Below, piece after piece: positions 1-11,575 of a DNA stretch of 64,000 bases (position 1 is the stretch's first letter; every line of letters begins with the position of its first letter). Origin of the DNA: Datisca glomerata (lineage: Eukaryota > Streptophyta > Magnoliopsida > Cucurbitales > Datiscaceae); assembly GCA_003255025.1 (NCBI GenBank), contig QANY01013337.1:808237-872236 (forward strand), read 5' to 3'. The position numbers and the translations under genes are program-made. The notes below the pieces were generated by a model. It was not told where the DNA came from and searched no databases. It saw nothing but the letters and a program-made list of their open reading frames with translations.

Positions 1-1190
1 ACTAGTTGAGTGTCAAGTGAATAAGGTATGGTCAGCTTGTGCTTGTATATAGCCTTGTTTCTTCACCACTTGAGTGAAGCTTTCAAACCAAGCTCGCGGT
101 GACTGTTTCAAGCCATAAAGTGCCTTTTCCAACCTGCACACTTTGTTTCCAAACTTATGTTCAAAGCCAGGTGGTGGGAGCATGTACACTTCTTCCTCCA
201 ATCTTCTATTTAAGAAAGCATTCTTCACATCAAACTGTCTCAAGGGCCAATCTAAATTAGCTGCAATAGACAACAAGATTCGAACAGTATTAAGTTTGGC
301 TACCGCAGCAAAGGTCTCAGTGTAATCAATACCATAAGTTTGTGTAAACCCTTTGGCAACCAGCCGAGCTTTGTTCCTCTCTAGAATGCCATCTCCATTA
401 AATTTGGGCGTAAAACCCACTTACAACCAACTATTGGAGCACCTTTGGGTGGATCTTCAACTCTCCATGTTTGATTTTTCTCCAAAGCACTCATTTTCTC
501 AAGAACAGCCTTCTTCCACTCTGGAACATTTAGAGCTTCCTGTATATTATTTGGAATCTGGACATTTGACACATTGGTGGTGAAAGTGATAAAAGAAGAT
601 GAGAGTTTTGAGTTAGAGACAACAAGAGACATGGGATATTGGACACATGATCGTTTTCCTTTCCTAATAGCTATGGGAAGATCAAATTCGGGACTAAGAT
701 TAGAAGGAATAGAAGAATTACCTGATTCATTTTCCAATCTTGGTTCAGATTCTCAGCTTGGCCAGGCAGAGTTGACTTCAGTTCTTTGATGAGGAAGCCT
801 TCGTGTATAAACATGGTCAAACTTGGTCCCATTCTGCTCGTTGCATACTGTTTGTTGCTGAGATTTATTTTGTAAAACATTTTCTACCTCACAAACATTT
901 TGTTCAGCATTTTCACAACCTTCTTGTTCAGTATTTTTGGAATTATTTACTGCCTGACTTTCCCTACTGCTATCAATCTCTTCAATCTGCCTTTCATTAT
1001 GTCCTAAATCATAGCCTAAAAAATTTAGGTCTAATGTATGATCATTAAAATTATTTTTGGCAATATTTTTGAGATTGTAATGAGGATTAAATGTATTACT
1101 TGTTATTCCAAAATCCAAATCTTTAACTTGATTCTTCCCCTTAAGATTAGGATTAAAAAAGGGGATATTTTCAAAAAAATTTACATCCAT
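1..1190 (-). pseudogene. copia reverse transcriptase and IN-RT linker, partial and frameshifted
   Basis: The 1190-753 frame is the low-complexity Asn/Glu-rich linker between integrase and RT, starting at a DVNFFENIPFF motif. The 737-381 frame holds the RT start (EALNVPEWKKAVLEKMSAL). The 420-13 frame continues with KARLVAKGFTQTYGIDY, DVKNAFLNRRLEEEVYM and KALYGLKQSPRAWF, all conserved copia RT blocks. The shift between these two frames shows an indel near 400. The YVDD catalytic block lies outside the window. Confidence 0.92.
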
Positions 1191-1192
1191 GG

Positions 1193-2150
1193 TTACAAAC
1201 GTTTTTTGAAGTGTAGGATCAAAACATTTGCACCTTTTTTGGCTTTAGGGTCAAGTTTACTAGCATTTTTAAGTGGATTTTTTATAAAAACAGTCCAGCC
1301 AAATTTTTTTATAGACATGTCCGAAAACAAACGAGATTTAGGAAACCAGTTTTTAAGAACAGATATGGGCGTTTTGAAGTTTAGTATTTTAGAAGGAAGT
1401 CTATTCATTAAATATGTAACATGTAAAACAGCATCACCCCAAAGATATTTAGGAACATTATTTGAAAAAAATAAAGCACGACTTATCTCAAGAAGATGCC
1501 TATTTTTCCTTTCGGCAATACCGTTTTGTTGAGGTGTGTCATTCCAAGAACTTTGTTGAACAATTCCTTTCTCAGCAAAGAAGGTACCTTAAACTTGTGC
1601 AAAATATTCACGCCCATTATTACTTCTTAAAATTTTGATACTCGTTTGAAATTGATTTTGAATCATGTTATAAAAATTTTTGAAAACACTTTCTACTTCC
1701 GATTTTTCTTTTAGCAAATAAACTCATGTTACCCTAATATGATCATCAATAAAGGTAATAAACAAGCATTTACCCTTACATGTTGAGACCCTGGATGGTC
1801 CCCATAAGTCACTGTGCACCAAAGCAAATGGTTGTGAAGGTGTATAAACATGTGGAGGATATGTACTTCGATGGTGTTGAGACAAAACACATATTTCACA
1901 CTGAAAAGAAGAGGGAAATAAAAATACTTTAAATAATGAAAGTTTGCACGTCCAAGTCTAAAATGCCATAAATAAATCTCATCATCTTTAAAATCAGATG
2001 CAACTTGTAGGCAAGAACTTTGTTGAGCACTTTATTCTTGAATGTCCCCTCATCTAGAATGTAAAGACCATCGCACTCCCTAGCACTGCCAATCATCGTC
2101 CCCAAGGCTGGATTCTGAAACAGACAATAAGAGGGAAAAAAATTTGCAGT
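1193..2150 (-). pseudogene. copia integrase region, broken
   Basis: The clearest part is 1408-1193, which reads NRLPSKILNFKTPISVL and then a KLDPKAKKG segment. This is the conserved C-terminal part of copia integrase, where the VFLGY-type motif is eroded. Upstream, near 1500-1560, the minus strand encodes the NGxAERKNR-like segment typical of the catalytic core. Several stops and frame changes occur up to 2150. The family inserts the cDNA copy into host DNA; this copy looks dead. Confidence 0.82.
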
Positions 2151-2169
2151 ACAATTTAGTGTGGCTGTT

Positions 2170-3422
2170 AGTTTACTAACAGAGATGAGCCAAAGTTAGA
2201 GTATTGGAGAGCTTTACATTTCCTATACCAGCAATAGCAGAAAAAGAGCCATCTGCTATACGAATTTTATTATTTCCTGCACAAGGCTTATATGAAAAGA
2301 AAAAACTAGAACTAGTCATATGATCGGAGGCTCCTGAATCAATAATCCAGGTAGTCTTAGGCTGAATACAAACAAAAGTGGACAAGAAATTAGAATTACC
2401 ATGTTGCACAAGAGAACATGACAGCTTTTCAGAGTTGGAATGTAACAGTTTCAACAATTGCTCTATTTGTTCCTTTGTGAATGGAGACTGTCCGGGATTG
2501 AGTGACTCTGGAGAAGAATCAGCAATAGATTGTAAAACTCTCTCAGGTCGAATCGGCTTTCCACCAGGCGGTTTGCCATGTATTTTCCAGCAAGTGTCAC
2601 GAGTATGCCAATATTTTTTGCAGAAATCACACCACGGCTTCTTTTTTTTGTCACTGTTAGACTCATTTCCTTTGACAAACAAAGCAGAGGTGTCATTATT
2701 TAAAATAGGGGCTGGTTCATTGCTGGACATTACCTTTATGCGGCTTTCTTCTACCCGAATTTCAGAGAAAACTTCACGAATTGAAGGTAAGGGTCGGCGG
2801 CCAAGAATTCTGCCTTTAACTTCATCCATGTTTTGATTAATTCCAACAAGAAGCATGAAAACTCTATCATTTTCCTCACGTTTCTTGTGCTAGAGGAGGT
2901 CCGCTTGGCTCTCCCAAACATCGTCATTATACTAGTCAAGTTCTTGCCACCATGCCACCATCTCATTATAGTAGGTGGTAACACTCCGCTGCCCTTGTTT
3001 GGATTGCCATAGTCGAGTTTTTAACTCGAAAATTTGAGAAAAATTTTCTAGGTCAGAATAAGTTTCACGAAGTGAATCCCATACCTCATTAGTTGTCGTC
3101 ATAAACATATGAGGCTTGACAATTGAGGCGTCCATGGAGTTTAACAACCATGCCATGACAAGAGAGTTTTCTGATCGTCTTTGTCGTATCCTACATCCTC
3201 TGTTTTCGGCTGCTTCTTTTCTCCAGTCAGAAATCCCAATTTTCCACGGCCATCAATCGCAAATTTCACGGACTGAGATCATTCGAGGTAGTTCTGTCCA
3301 TTCAATCTATGCACAGTAATTTGCATAGAAGAATGGACAGTGTCGATGGCAGCAGAGGTCTGTGAACCAGGAGCGGTAGCGGCATTTTTTTTAATAGGGA
3401 GTGATGTGGAGTCGTCAGCCAT
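2170..3422 (-). pseudogene. copia gag plus protease region, broken
   Basis: Gag begins at the ATG at 3422 (MADDSTSLPIKK...) and meets a stop where a conserved Trp codon is expected, about 48 codons in. Frame changes follow between 3156 and 2856. The 2856-2176 frame contains a CCHC zinc knuckle (CDFCKKYWHTRDTCWKIHG) and then an aspartic protease active site (IIDSGASDHM). Known role of the family: gag packages the element RNA and the protease matures Gag-Pol. The breaks make a functional polyprotein very unlikely. Confidence 0.88.
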
Positions 3423-3472
3423 TTAGAGGAGGAAGAAGAAGAAAACGAACAGAAAAAAAAAATCTATCTAGG

Positions 3473-3484
3473 GCTCTGATACCA
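3473..3484 (-). other. Primer-binding site, tRNA-iMet type
   Basis: The minus strand reads TGGTATCAGAGC immediately after the LTR end. This is the classic plant copia PBS, complementary to the 3' end of initiator methionine tRNA. Confidence 0.9.
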
Positions 3485-3659
3485 TGTAATTTTGGTGAAT
3501 AATAATTATCATTAATTCCTTGAATAGCCAAATGGCTATTTATAAATTTCAAACTGTAACAACTCAGAATAAAAAAATCTAAAAAATAGGAAACTAACTA
3601 ACAACTATCCCTAGATATAAGATAACAAACTAAGACTAATATAATTTTATTTTACAACA
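3485..3659 (-). repeat. 5' LTR of the copia element
   Basis: This 175-bp block reads TGTTGTAAAAT...ATTACA on the minus strand, so it has the canonical TG...CA ends. It directly abuts the primer-binding site. A TATA-like motif (TATAAATAG) sits at 3536-3544 in the correct orientation to be the LTR promoter. The partner LTR lies outside the window, so the ends are inferred from the TG/CA dinucleotides and the PBS, not from an LTR-LTR comparison. Confidence 0.8.
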
Positions 3660-4898
3660 TATTTATGGAATATAGTTTCAGGAAATGGGTTTGTGTAATT
3701 AACCCAGACATGCAAAAGAATCTAGTTTTATCTTGTTTACAGGAGAGGAAATACAGTACTTTGTATTGACCAAAGGTGAAACAAAAGGAAAGAGTGAGTA
3801 GTTACTGAAAAATGCTGCGCAGTTGCACACTAATTTTTCTGCAATTTTTGAGTGACTACTATTTCATTTACAAAAATACTGCCAACTACAATCTTTGTGA
3901 AGGGGTTCTTGTGTGCTGGTTATATAATCTTGGGATAATTTTTCAATTAGAGTTTGTTTAGGACATGGAATGCCAGTGCAGTTACAACTTTACAATGGTG
4001 TAAGCTGTAATTAATAGAAGGGGAAAATACACTTTGTCCCTCGAGTTTGGGGTGAGAATCAATTTAGTTCTCCCTATGTCTAATTGTTTTAGATAACATC
4101 CTTAATTAATTCACTAGTGCAATGTCAGCTTTGTTGATCAATTGGGGTGGGCACGTCGTTTGCCTTTAGCTAACAAGGATCATCTGAAATCGAAGATGGT
4201 GAAGAAATTATTTGGTTCATACCTTACCTGCTGAGTTGGCAATCAACATTGAGATCCCATCAGTTCTTTTTTCTTTTTCTCACAATCTTTGTTCTTTCTC
4301 ATTATAGCTATCAGATTATAGCATGGCAGTCTTTCCCATGTGCTGTTTTTCGTGAATTGAACTACTTCTTCAAGTAGTTATTGTATAGACATTAGGTGAT
4401 TGGCTGCTTTATTGTGCTTTTTCCTCAGTTCACTTTTCTGTAGTATAATAAACCTCTTTCAGGGACTTTGTGAGTATAAAATATACTTTAGGCTATGTTT
4501 GGATTTTGGAAAATATGGAGAAAAGAAAATGGAAAGGAAAAGTAAGTGGAATGAGAGGGAAAGAAGAAAATTATTAATATAGCAAAAACCATTCATATCA
4601 CTAGTTTCCTCTACATATTCTAAAGATTCCACATAATGAAAATGTAATCCTTCACATTTTCCTTTCCTTTCCCGACTAATTTTCAGGATCCGAACATAGT
4701 TTTACTGACATAAAAGAAAATGTGTTATTTAGATTGTAGCATAGGAAAGGAACGTGGAAGGTTGTGTTTATAGTTAATGTTACCCATCAATTACAGGAAA
4801 TGATAAAATTTATCTATTCAATGCAACTTATTACCAATCAAAAGAGAAGTCTATACAATGTACCTCTCGCTACGTAACTATTTTCCTTTTGTTTTCAG
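3660..4898. other. Non-coding stretch between copia LTR and terminal exon
   Basis: This may be an intron or upstream region of the gene ending at 5288. It holds one MITE-like element (4493-4699) and, at about 4028-4075, a sequence resembling common plant dispersed repeats (CACTTTGTCCCTCGAG...). A possible short exon with acceptor and donor signals lies near 3742-3775 (frame EIQYFVLTK), but I cannot support it. No other coding block was recognised. Confidence 0.4.
4493..4699. mobile_element. MITE-like element, 207 bp, with short terminal inverted repeats
   Basis: The left end reads CTATGTTTGGAT and the right end reads ATCCGAACATAG, giving a 12-bp TIR with one mismatch. The subterminal parts are also complementary: a purine block (GGAAAGGAAAAG) near 4530 faces a pyrimidine block (CCTTTCCTTTCC) near 4660. 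It has no coding capacity. Superfamily and target duplication could not be fixed from this copy alone. Confidence 0.6.
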
Positions 4899-5288
4899 GA
4901 CGAGGACATATATACCTTCTTCGAGCCCGAGCTTCCTTCTGATACCATAGGCATGGCAAGGGCTAAAGCTATAGATGGACATAAGTCATTTGGTGAGAGA
5001 AGATCATCTTTGAAACTTCAACCAAATAGAAATGGATCAAATTCATCTCACAGTAAGACAAAGCCTTTACGAAATCCAGAGAAGAAAGCTGCCAATCATT
5101 CCTATGGGAATGGACGCAGGCAGTCACCAGAAAAGGTTCAATGGAGTGTGCTTGATCTTCAGGCTGATAACTACTTCTCTTGTGCTGTTGGACGGACACC
5201 GACAACTGCCCGATACCAACTAGGATCGTCAGACGATGTTGTCTCGTTTCTGAAGGAACTTTCTGATGCATCTCTATCAGGCTCTTAA
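4899..5288 (+). CDS. Terminal exon of an unrecognised plant gene
   Basis: A good acceptor (TTTGTTTTCAG at 4888-4898) precedes a 129-codon open frame in phase 0 that ends in TAA at 5286-5288. It begins DEDIYTFFEPELPSD and ends VVSFLKELSDASLSGS. The middle is basic and Ser/Asn-rich (HKSFGERRSSLK, RNPEKKAANHSYG), while the last 50 residues look folded (SVLDLQADNYFSCAVGRTP). An ATG at 4953 could instead start a 111-aa protein, but the acidic stretch before it is open and flush with the acceptor, so I favour an internal splice junction. I do not recognise the family. Upstream exons were not identified and may lie beyond the copia element. Confidence 0.6.
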   Translation, partial: DEDIYTFFEPELPSDTIGMARAKAIDGHKSFGERRSSLKLQPNRNGSNSSHSKTKPLRNPEKKAANHSYGNGRRQSPEKVQWSVLDLQADNYFSCAVGRTPTTARYQLGSSDDVVSFLKELSDASLSGS

Positions 5289-6330
5289 TCTCATGCTTTA
5301 ATTTGCAATGGCTGAATGAGGTGGCTAGATGAGTTCTTTTATTTATGCAAACATTATCAATCTTTGCCGCAATTGACTGTTGACACCCTTCCCTTCTATT
5401 GGTTTCTCACTTATTTATGTAACCTATATGTAGAAATATGAAAATGAATTTTATTTGAGGTACCGATTTTCTGACAGTTTCAGGGAGAGAGAAATTAGAA
5501 GAAGATATCTATTTTTGTCTCAAAACGATGCTACCGATCATTTGGTTGGGAAGAAAATTAAGTACTATACGTAAAGAAACTATCTATTTGGATTAACTAC
5601 CAGTACATTGTTTATTGTAAAGAAAAAAAATCAAAATCTTATTGGAGACTACAGTCAAGTCGAAAAACAAAATTTAGAATTTTTTTTTTCTTTTTTACTT
5701 CATAATTATGGAGTGGAACTGGCGTTTATAGAATACACCTATCAGTGATCTATGAAGGAAGCAATTGTAACTTACAACTTGTACGTGCGTTTACAATATG
5801 AAAAATACTCGTATTTGGAGTAAATGAAAAATTACAATTAGGGTATCATCAGAAATGTTATTAATTAGTTGTAAAATCGTTTTGATACTTTGGGGAATAG
5901 AGTCTAGACCCATGAGGTTTCTCCATGATGTTTTTCTCAATTCGAAAGTCTTGGTAGACTAACACTATCTTGGGCATAATGCTTGATTTCTAATCTAAAA
6001 CTGCTTCTCTACCCTCTGTTTCTCGATCTGCTCTTTGATAAAAGAGCAAATGGGAGAAATGTTGTAGCACTATACGGTGGTAGTGTATATAGTAAACATC
6101 CAGTGTCATGGATAAAAAAAAGATTTTTCATTGTGACACGATGCATTTAGCATAACATTGCTCAATGCTGAATGTACGTATACCTGAAGATGAATATAAA
6201 CCCACAAACCTTTTCTTGGTTTAATGGATCACATTTCCTTTCCGTTTCTTTTCTTTCCTTTTCTTCTCCAAATAGAGAAACAAAACCAATCAACTTAATT
6301 TACGAGGCAGACCATACAAAGGGGGGGGGG
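5289..6330. other. Intergenic, AT-rich; no gene seen
   Basis: It contains the 3' flank of the exon ending at 5288, with the host gene's polyadenylation region presumably near 5440, and AT-rich sequence. No open frame resembles a known protein. A G10 run precedes the assembly gap. Confidence 0.5.
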
Positions 6331-6373
6331 NNNNNNNNNNNNNNNNNNNNNNNNNNNNNNNNNNNNNNNNNNN
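6331..6373. other. Assembly gap (43 N)
   Basis: Forty-three N bases lie between a G10 run and a GA microsatellite. The true length is probably unknown, because sequencing through such repeats commonly fails. Confidence 1.

Positions 6374-6415
<42 letters not shown>
6374..6415. repeat. (AG)n microsatellite, about 21 units visible
   Basis: Uninterrupted AG dinucleotides directly follow the gap, so the full repeat length is unknown. It lies about 320 bp downstream of the RHM stop codon. Confidence 0.97.
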
Positions 6416-6417
<2 letters not shown>

Positions 6418-6736
6418 CACTTCAGTTAATGAGACATTCAACTGTCAATATCTGCACTATTCAAAGCCGATCACAGTAGGACAGCTTTCATTGAATATAA
6501 ACGGAAAGAATGAGAAAACACATATTTCCCAACAACAGAATGTGCTACATATACACACATCCAGCATATTACATCAATAACCAATAACCTATAGGAAGTT
6601 ATGTTAGAAAGAGACACATACACTACGAATGATCCATGAATAACAAAAATGCACATCTGTAAGTGAATCTGACAAACATTAGAGTAGTAATACGACCTCA
6701 AAATATGGATCCTAAGTTTTCGTCCTCAAAAAATTA

Positions 6737-8838
6737 TTATGCGATAGTCTTCTTGTTTGGTTCGAACACGTACCTGATCAGTGACTCCTTTATTGGTAGA
6801 AGCTCTGGAAACTCCGCTTTCAACTTCGACGCGTCCATTTCATTGTTGCTTCTTGGTGCGACTATCACCTTCGCTTGCTCTTCAAGGGTGAAGTTAGCCC
6901 ACTTAAACTCGGGATCAATGTATTGCTTGTACATCTCCAAAATCTCATTATGACTAACAACACCAGGATTTGTGAAGTTCCATATACCTCTCAGGTTCCT
7001 CTTTGCCATTTCAATTGAAATTGGTAGAAGCTCATCCAAGATGGTCATGCTGTTTGGGATATTTACCACTTTGTTATAGCGAGAAATTTTGGTAATGAAG
7101 TTGCGGTTATTGTTTAGGTCGGATGATATCGGCATCCGGACTCTAAGGGTGCAGACATTATCATATTCTTTCAAAAGCTCCTCAACCTGGTTGAAACCAA
7201 AAGAAACAATTGTTACAAATACATAAACCTGGAAAAAACAATAAAAGGTATAAAAATCATTCTTTTGAAGCGTACCATGGCTTTGGTTTTTGAATAGAAA
7301 GAACCAATGAAGTTGGGCTTGTCGTCCTCTGTGAATCCAATGCCAGATCCCTCAGGATGCGTAGCATTGTACTCAAATATACAACCAGTAGCAAAGTTAA
7401 TCACAAGAAGGCCATGCTCCCTGCAAACATCTGCTAAGGTTAAGGTCCCAGCTACATTGGCGCGAATTGTCTCGGTCTTGTGAGACTCACACCAGTCAAC
7501 ATTAGGTCTACCAGTCACGCCAGCAGCATTGAAAACATGAGTTGGTTTAACATTTTGAATGTCAGCCACAAGCGATGAGCGATCCTCCAGCCGCCCCTTT
7601 CCATATTCAAACAGAATACCCTGTTTCTCACATAACTTCCCAAGTAGACCTCCTATCCAACCAGTCCTACCATAGATCAAGAACTTCAGGGATGGTTTCC
7701 GAGGAGATCCACTGCTTTTGGGAGATGGAATCACCACTCGAGTATTATTCAGGGCATAAGATGCAGATTTTCCATCTTCAGACCCCTCAATGTGCCTCTC
7801 AACCCCACCAGGCATCATGAGCATTCTTGGATGAGGAAGCAAAGCCCCAGAGACATCACCCCACCAATCAGGATTGTTAAGATACCATTCCATTGTCTTC
7901 TTCAAACCCTCTTCCCACGTGGTCCTTTCTGACCATCCCAAGTTCGTTAGTTTCTGGTCATCAAGAAAATACCTCTGATCATTAAATGGCCTGTTTTCAA
8001 CAAATTTGATGCTTGTGTCTGGGTCCATTGAGAAAAGCTTGCAGATATCTTTGGCGACGTCAATGACCCTCCTTTCTCTCTTTGTCCCAATATTATAAAC
8101 ATGACCGACCTCTCCCTTATGAAGAATCACTTCAAAAGCCTCAGCAACATCCTCACAATATAGATAACTCCTCACGTTAGTACCATCTCCATGAATGGGA
8201 AGAGGTTGTCCTCTCATGGCCAAGAGTATGAACTTCGGGATTAGCTTTTCAGGAAATTGATTAGGCCCATAGACATTGTTTCCTCGGGTTGTGATCACAG
8301 GTAATCCGTATGACCTGCCATATGCCATGACAAGCATTTCGGCCCCAGCTTTTGTGGCTGAATAGGGATTAGTCGGGAGGAGTTGAGAAGCCTCATGATT
8401 CCCAACTACAGCATCCTCATCAGTCTCCCCATAGACCTCATCTGTGCTGACATGGATGAACCTCTTGATTTGACCTGTGACTTTACAGGCCTCTAGAAGA
8501 ACATGAGTTCCATATATGTTATTCTTAGTAAACTCAAAACTATTTCCAAAGGAGTTGTCAACATGGGTCTGAGCAGCAAAATGCATTATTGTATCGATTG
8601 ATTCAGTGATGAGGAGGTAGTTGACAAGGTCTGCACTGCCGATATCCCCCTTGACAAACTTGAAGTTAGGGGATGATTTAGAAGGAAGAAGGTTTTTCAG
8701 ATTCGAACAATAATCGAGCTTGTCGAGTACAACAATGTTATAGTCAGGATAGTTACGGATGAGCCTGTTGGCAACATGGGATGCAATAAACCCAGCAGCC
8801 CCAGTAATGAGGATGTTCTTCGGGGTATGAGTAGCCAT
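6737..8838 (-). CDS. RHM1: UDP-rhamnose synthase (trifunctional RHM family), 670 aa
   Basis: It converts UDP-glucose to UDP-L-rhamnose in the cytosol through 4,6-dehydration, 3,5-epimerisation and 4-keto reduction, feeding pectin (rhamnogalacturonan) and flavonol glycoside synthesis. Coding parts are 8838-7276 and 7186-6737; the 89-bp intron has GT at 7275-7274 and AG at 7188-7187. The N-terminal dehydratase domain shows GAAGFIAS (residues 13-20), the THVDNSFGNS segment and Y159xxxK163. After a linker, the C-terminal epimerase/reductase domain shows GRTGWIGG (390-397) and Y515xxxK519. The length matches Arabidopsis RHM proteins (about 669 aa). The start at 8838 follows a leader intron whose acceptor is at 8857-8856; the open frame reaching 8922 is intron sequence. 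It appears intact. The paralogue number (RHM1, 2 or 3) is not certain. Confidence 0.96.
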
Positions 8839-9862
8839 CTCAATGCAATTTCTCCCTGCAAAATAAGTAGTGGTTTTACACTCGGGATCTGTGGAGCAGT
8901 TAGAGTTTGTAATAAACACCAAGCTAAAAAAGGGAAGTTATCATCCTAAGGGAGTGATAAAGGAATGAAAACAGACCGACAAAAAATAACAAATGTTTTC
9001 AATGAAAATTTATTGAACCAAAAAAAACAACCAAAAAACACATTTAATTGTACGTAGTGTTTTCCGTCCATGGAAGATGGATCCACTGAATAGACCCATA
9101 GAGCAACCAACAGGCCCGAGGAAAAGAAAAAAGAAAATTGAATCAGGTATTATAATATACTTAATTTGCTAAATCTATTCAAAATTATCAACCAAGTGCA
9201 TTTCGAACATTTGATTTCCATAAAATCGCTTCTCATATATCTATACAACATTTTTTACAAGTATAAATCTAGAGTCATAACTGATGGAGTAACTCCAAAT
9301 TCGACCTACAACAACAAAATAAACTTCAAACATTTCCAGAATGATAAAGGAAAAGCATTTAATTGCCAAATCGGACACGTTTCAGTGTTTCAAAGAACCA
9401 ATTTACAAAAAACCAGATCCAATGCATGTTCACGAACTCGATCAAATTAATAAACGATTTCAAACAAAATAGAAAATGGATCTCATTCCAGACAATTCCA
9501 ACACTGAATCAGTTATAAATTCAATTACGCATGAAACCTTGATATAGAAACTCTGAACGAGCTAAATCAGAGACAGCGACCATACATGATCATCAAAACC
9601 ATCAACCATCAAAGTTATGATCATAGATCTAACAACAACAACTTAGAAGATCAGGAAATTCTTGGAAGAATCGAAAACAAAGTCTAGAATCACAATAATT
9701 CAAGCAGTATAGACAATCTCGGAAAGCAGAGAAACTAGATTTAACTTACAAATTCGATTCAGATCAAGGTCTGTGAACCCAGATTAAGAGCTATCAAAAG
9801 AAGAGAGGGAGACAATCTTCAAGAGAGAATAGAAATGGAATAAAAGCACGGAATGTGCAGAT
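8839..9862 (-). promoter_or_regulatory. RHM 5' leader with a long leader intron
   Basis: Transcribed leftwards, the leader starts at an inferred site near 9862 and the first non-coding exon ends at 9750, followed by GTAAGT at 9749-9744. The intron runs to the TGCAG acceptor ending at 8856, and 17 nt of leader (8855-8839) precede the ATG. The intron is about 890 bp. Leader introns occur in highly expressed plant genes and often raise expression; that role is inferred here. Confidence 0.72.
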
Positions 9863-9889
9863 TGGAGGACTGGAGGAGGTTACAGCCAT

Positions 9890-9898
9890 GTATATATA
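9890..9898 (-). promoter_or_regulatory. Putative TATA box of the RHM gene
   Basis: The motif TATATATAC lies about 30 bp upstream of the inferred transcription start and just beyond the leader exon, in the right orientation. No other core promoter signal was judged reliable. Confidence 0.55.
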
Positions 9899-10234
9899 AG
9901 TACTTCACTGCCAATCAGCGAGAGAGTTACGGTGAACCATGAGCTGTATTTAGTGACCTAAATGCCCTCACTTTACTCCTCCATTTACTTTCAGACACAC
10001 GGTTCTTATGGGGCCGCTGACTGAGATTTTCTTTTGTCGGAAGAGGTGTTGACAAATAATTTGAAGTGATAGAAATGATATATTAATAATTTATTAGTTA
10101 ATTTTTTTAAAAAATAATAATGATCGTAAAAATATTAATTTATAAATGATTGACATATCATTTAATCATGTGCATATTTTATTTTTATAAAAATATTTAA
10201 AGTTTGGATAATAATTCTTCTTTGTAATAAGAGA

Positions 10235-10350
10235 ATTTTTTTGTCGAAATTACATTACAGATTTTAAAGAGAGTGAGAAATATGACTCGAACCCACGACC
10301 TCTGAGGTATGGACGTAGTGACTTAACCAACTGCGTCAACTCAACTTGTC
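10235..10350 (-). mobile_element. tRNA-derived SINE
   Basis: On the minus strand a Pol III box A-like motif (GACGCAGTTGGTTAAGT) is followed by a perfect box B (GGTTCGAGTC). The tail reads AATCTGTAATGTAATTTCGACAAAAAAA. The same tail, with few changes, ends the SINE at 25034-25149, so the two belong to one family. No convincing target duplication was found here. Confidence 0.78.
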
Positions 10351-11499
10351 AAATAAAAAAGAATTCAAATCCTCGAAAACAAATTGTCTTTATTGGACAT
10401 AAATCTTTTGAAAAATTTACATAGCTCATTATTAATTAACATTGTCATGTAGACATATTCAATTTTTATCAGTTATCCATGAATATTTATGTCGGTCATA
10501 TCGTTAAACTCATGTAAATAACGGGAGAAAACATAACTTCTCAATTCATGGAATTAACTCAGTGAGGTGTTCATGTTTATGAATCATAGGAAATTTTTCA
10601 GTTTCATAAATTATGTGATAAAACCAACTTGTGTTTGTCCTAAAGACTACTAATAATTTTACAATGATCAAATTTTAGACTAAATTTTAATTAAGTGATA
10701 CGTCATTATTTATAGGTTCAATTGGTAAATTATTAAAACACCAATCTATTGATAATTGACACATAATTTTATTAACTAAAACTTGATCTATAATTTAATC
10801 GATTTAAAATAATTCACATATTATATCAAAATAGAAATTTTACATTTATTTCTTTGTTTGCTCTTTAAAGCTTATTAAAGCCCGATAAAGTATCTTAATG
10901 ATATGCTTCCACTAAAGTAAAATAGGAATTCCTTTTTCTACTTTACCTTTGACCTTTATTTATTTTGCTTCTCATCATGAATGATAGTAATATTCTTCCA
11001 TGTTTTCATTAAGTTTTTCGTACTTTTCGTTTTGGAAACTGACAGATCTGATTTGCTAATTTATTCAGTGCTTCTCATCAGTACATTGAATTTTTATAAC
11101 CTATTGTTGGTCGTTTTATAAGACAATGTATTGTTTAATCACAAATTACTTTTCTTTTCATAATTGAATTTGAATATGCATAATTATACTATTTTTTACA
11201 ACCATAAATGACAAACTAAACCCAATATTTTTCTTTTATTTATCTAATTTAGAAAAGAGTCATATAATCATTTTTCTTGTCAAATGAATCATATAAGAAT
11301 TTAGGAGATACTTATGAAACAATTTTCAACGTTTATTATAAAGTTACGTGATAATGTATCCTTGTAATGTAGGGTTTGTGATGTGCTTTTTTGACATTTT
11401 TATGGACCCAAGAATTTGAATTTGCGATCTTCTGTTTTATGTTATGTCATTATCTATTAACTTATTCTTAATAATAATTTTTTTAAATCTAAATTTTAA

Positions 11500-11575
11500 G
11501 AAAATGTGAATATTACGACTCAAATTCATAATCTTATAATATGAGTACAAGTATTTAACCACTATGAAAACTCAT
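11500..11575 (-). mobile_element. Possible decayed SINE
   Basis: On the minus strand a block reads GGTTAAATACTTGTACTC, then a degraded box B-like ATGAATTTGAGTCGTAAT. The arrangement resembles the other SINEs here, but similarity is weak and no tail is clear. Confidence 0.35.

Larger units (their letters stand above)
1..3659 (-). mobile_element. Ty1/copia LTR retrotransposon, partial (cut by window edge), inactive
   Basis: On the minus strand, from high to low coordinates, the order is LTR (3659-3485), a tRNA-iMet-type primer-binding site, gag with a zinc knuckle, protease, integrase and reverse transcriptase. Protease-integrase-RT is the copia order. The element leaves the window within RT, so RNase H, the 3' LTR and the target duplication cannot be seen. 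All coding blocks carry stops or frameshifts; an early stop is visible in gag near 3279-3281. It lies upstream of, and antisense to, the terminal exon at 4899-5288, so it may sit in an intron of that gene or between genes. The lineage within copia was not determined. Confidence 0.93.

Noticed and set aside
1038..1532. 164-codon plus-strand frame
   Set aside because: It is the antisense shadow of the copia linker and integrase region and has no family similarity of its own.
7213..8922. Start of RHM at the upstream ATG at 8922
   Set aside because: The extra 28 residues lie across a leader-intron acceptor (8857-8856), and family members start at MATHTPKN-like sequence.
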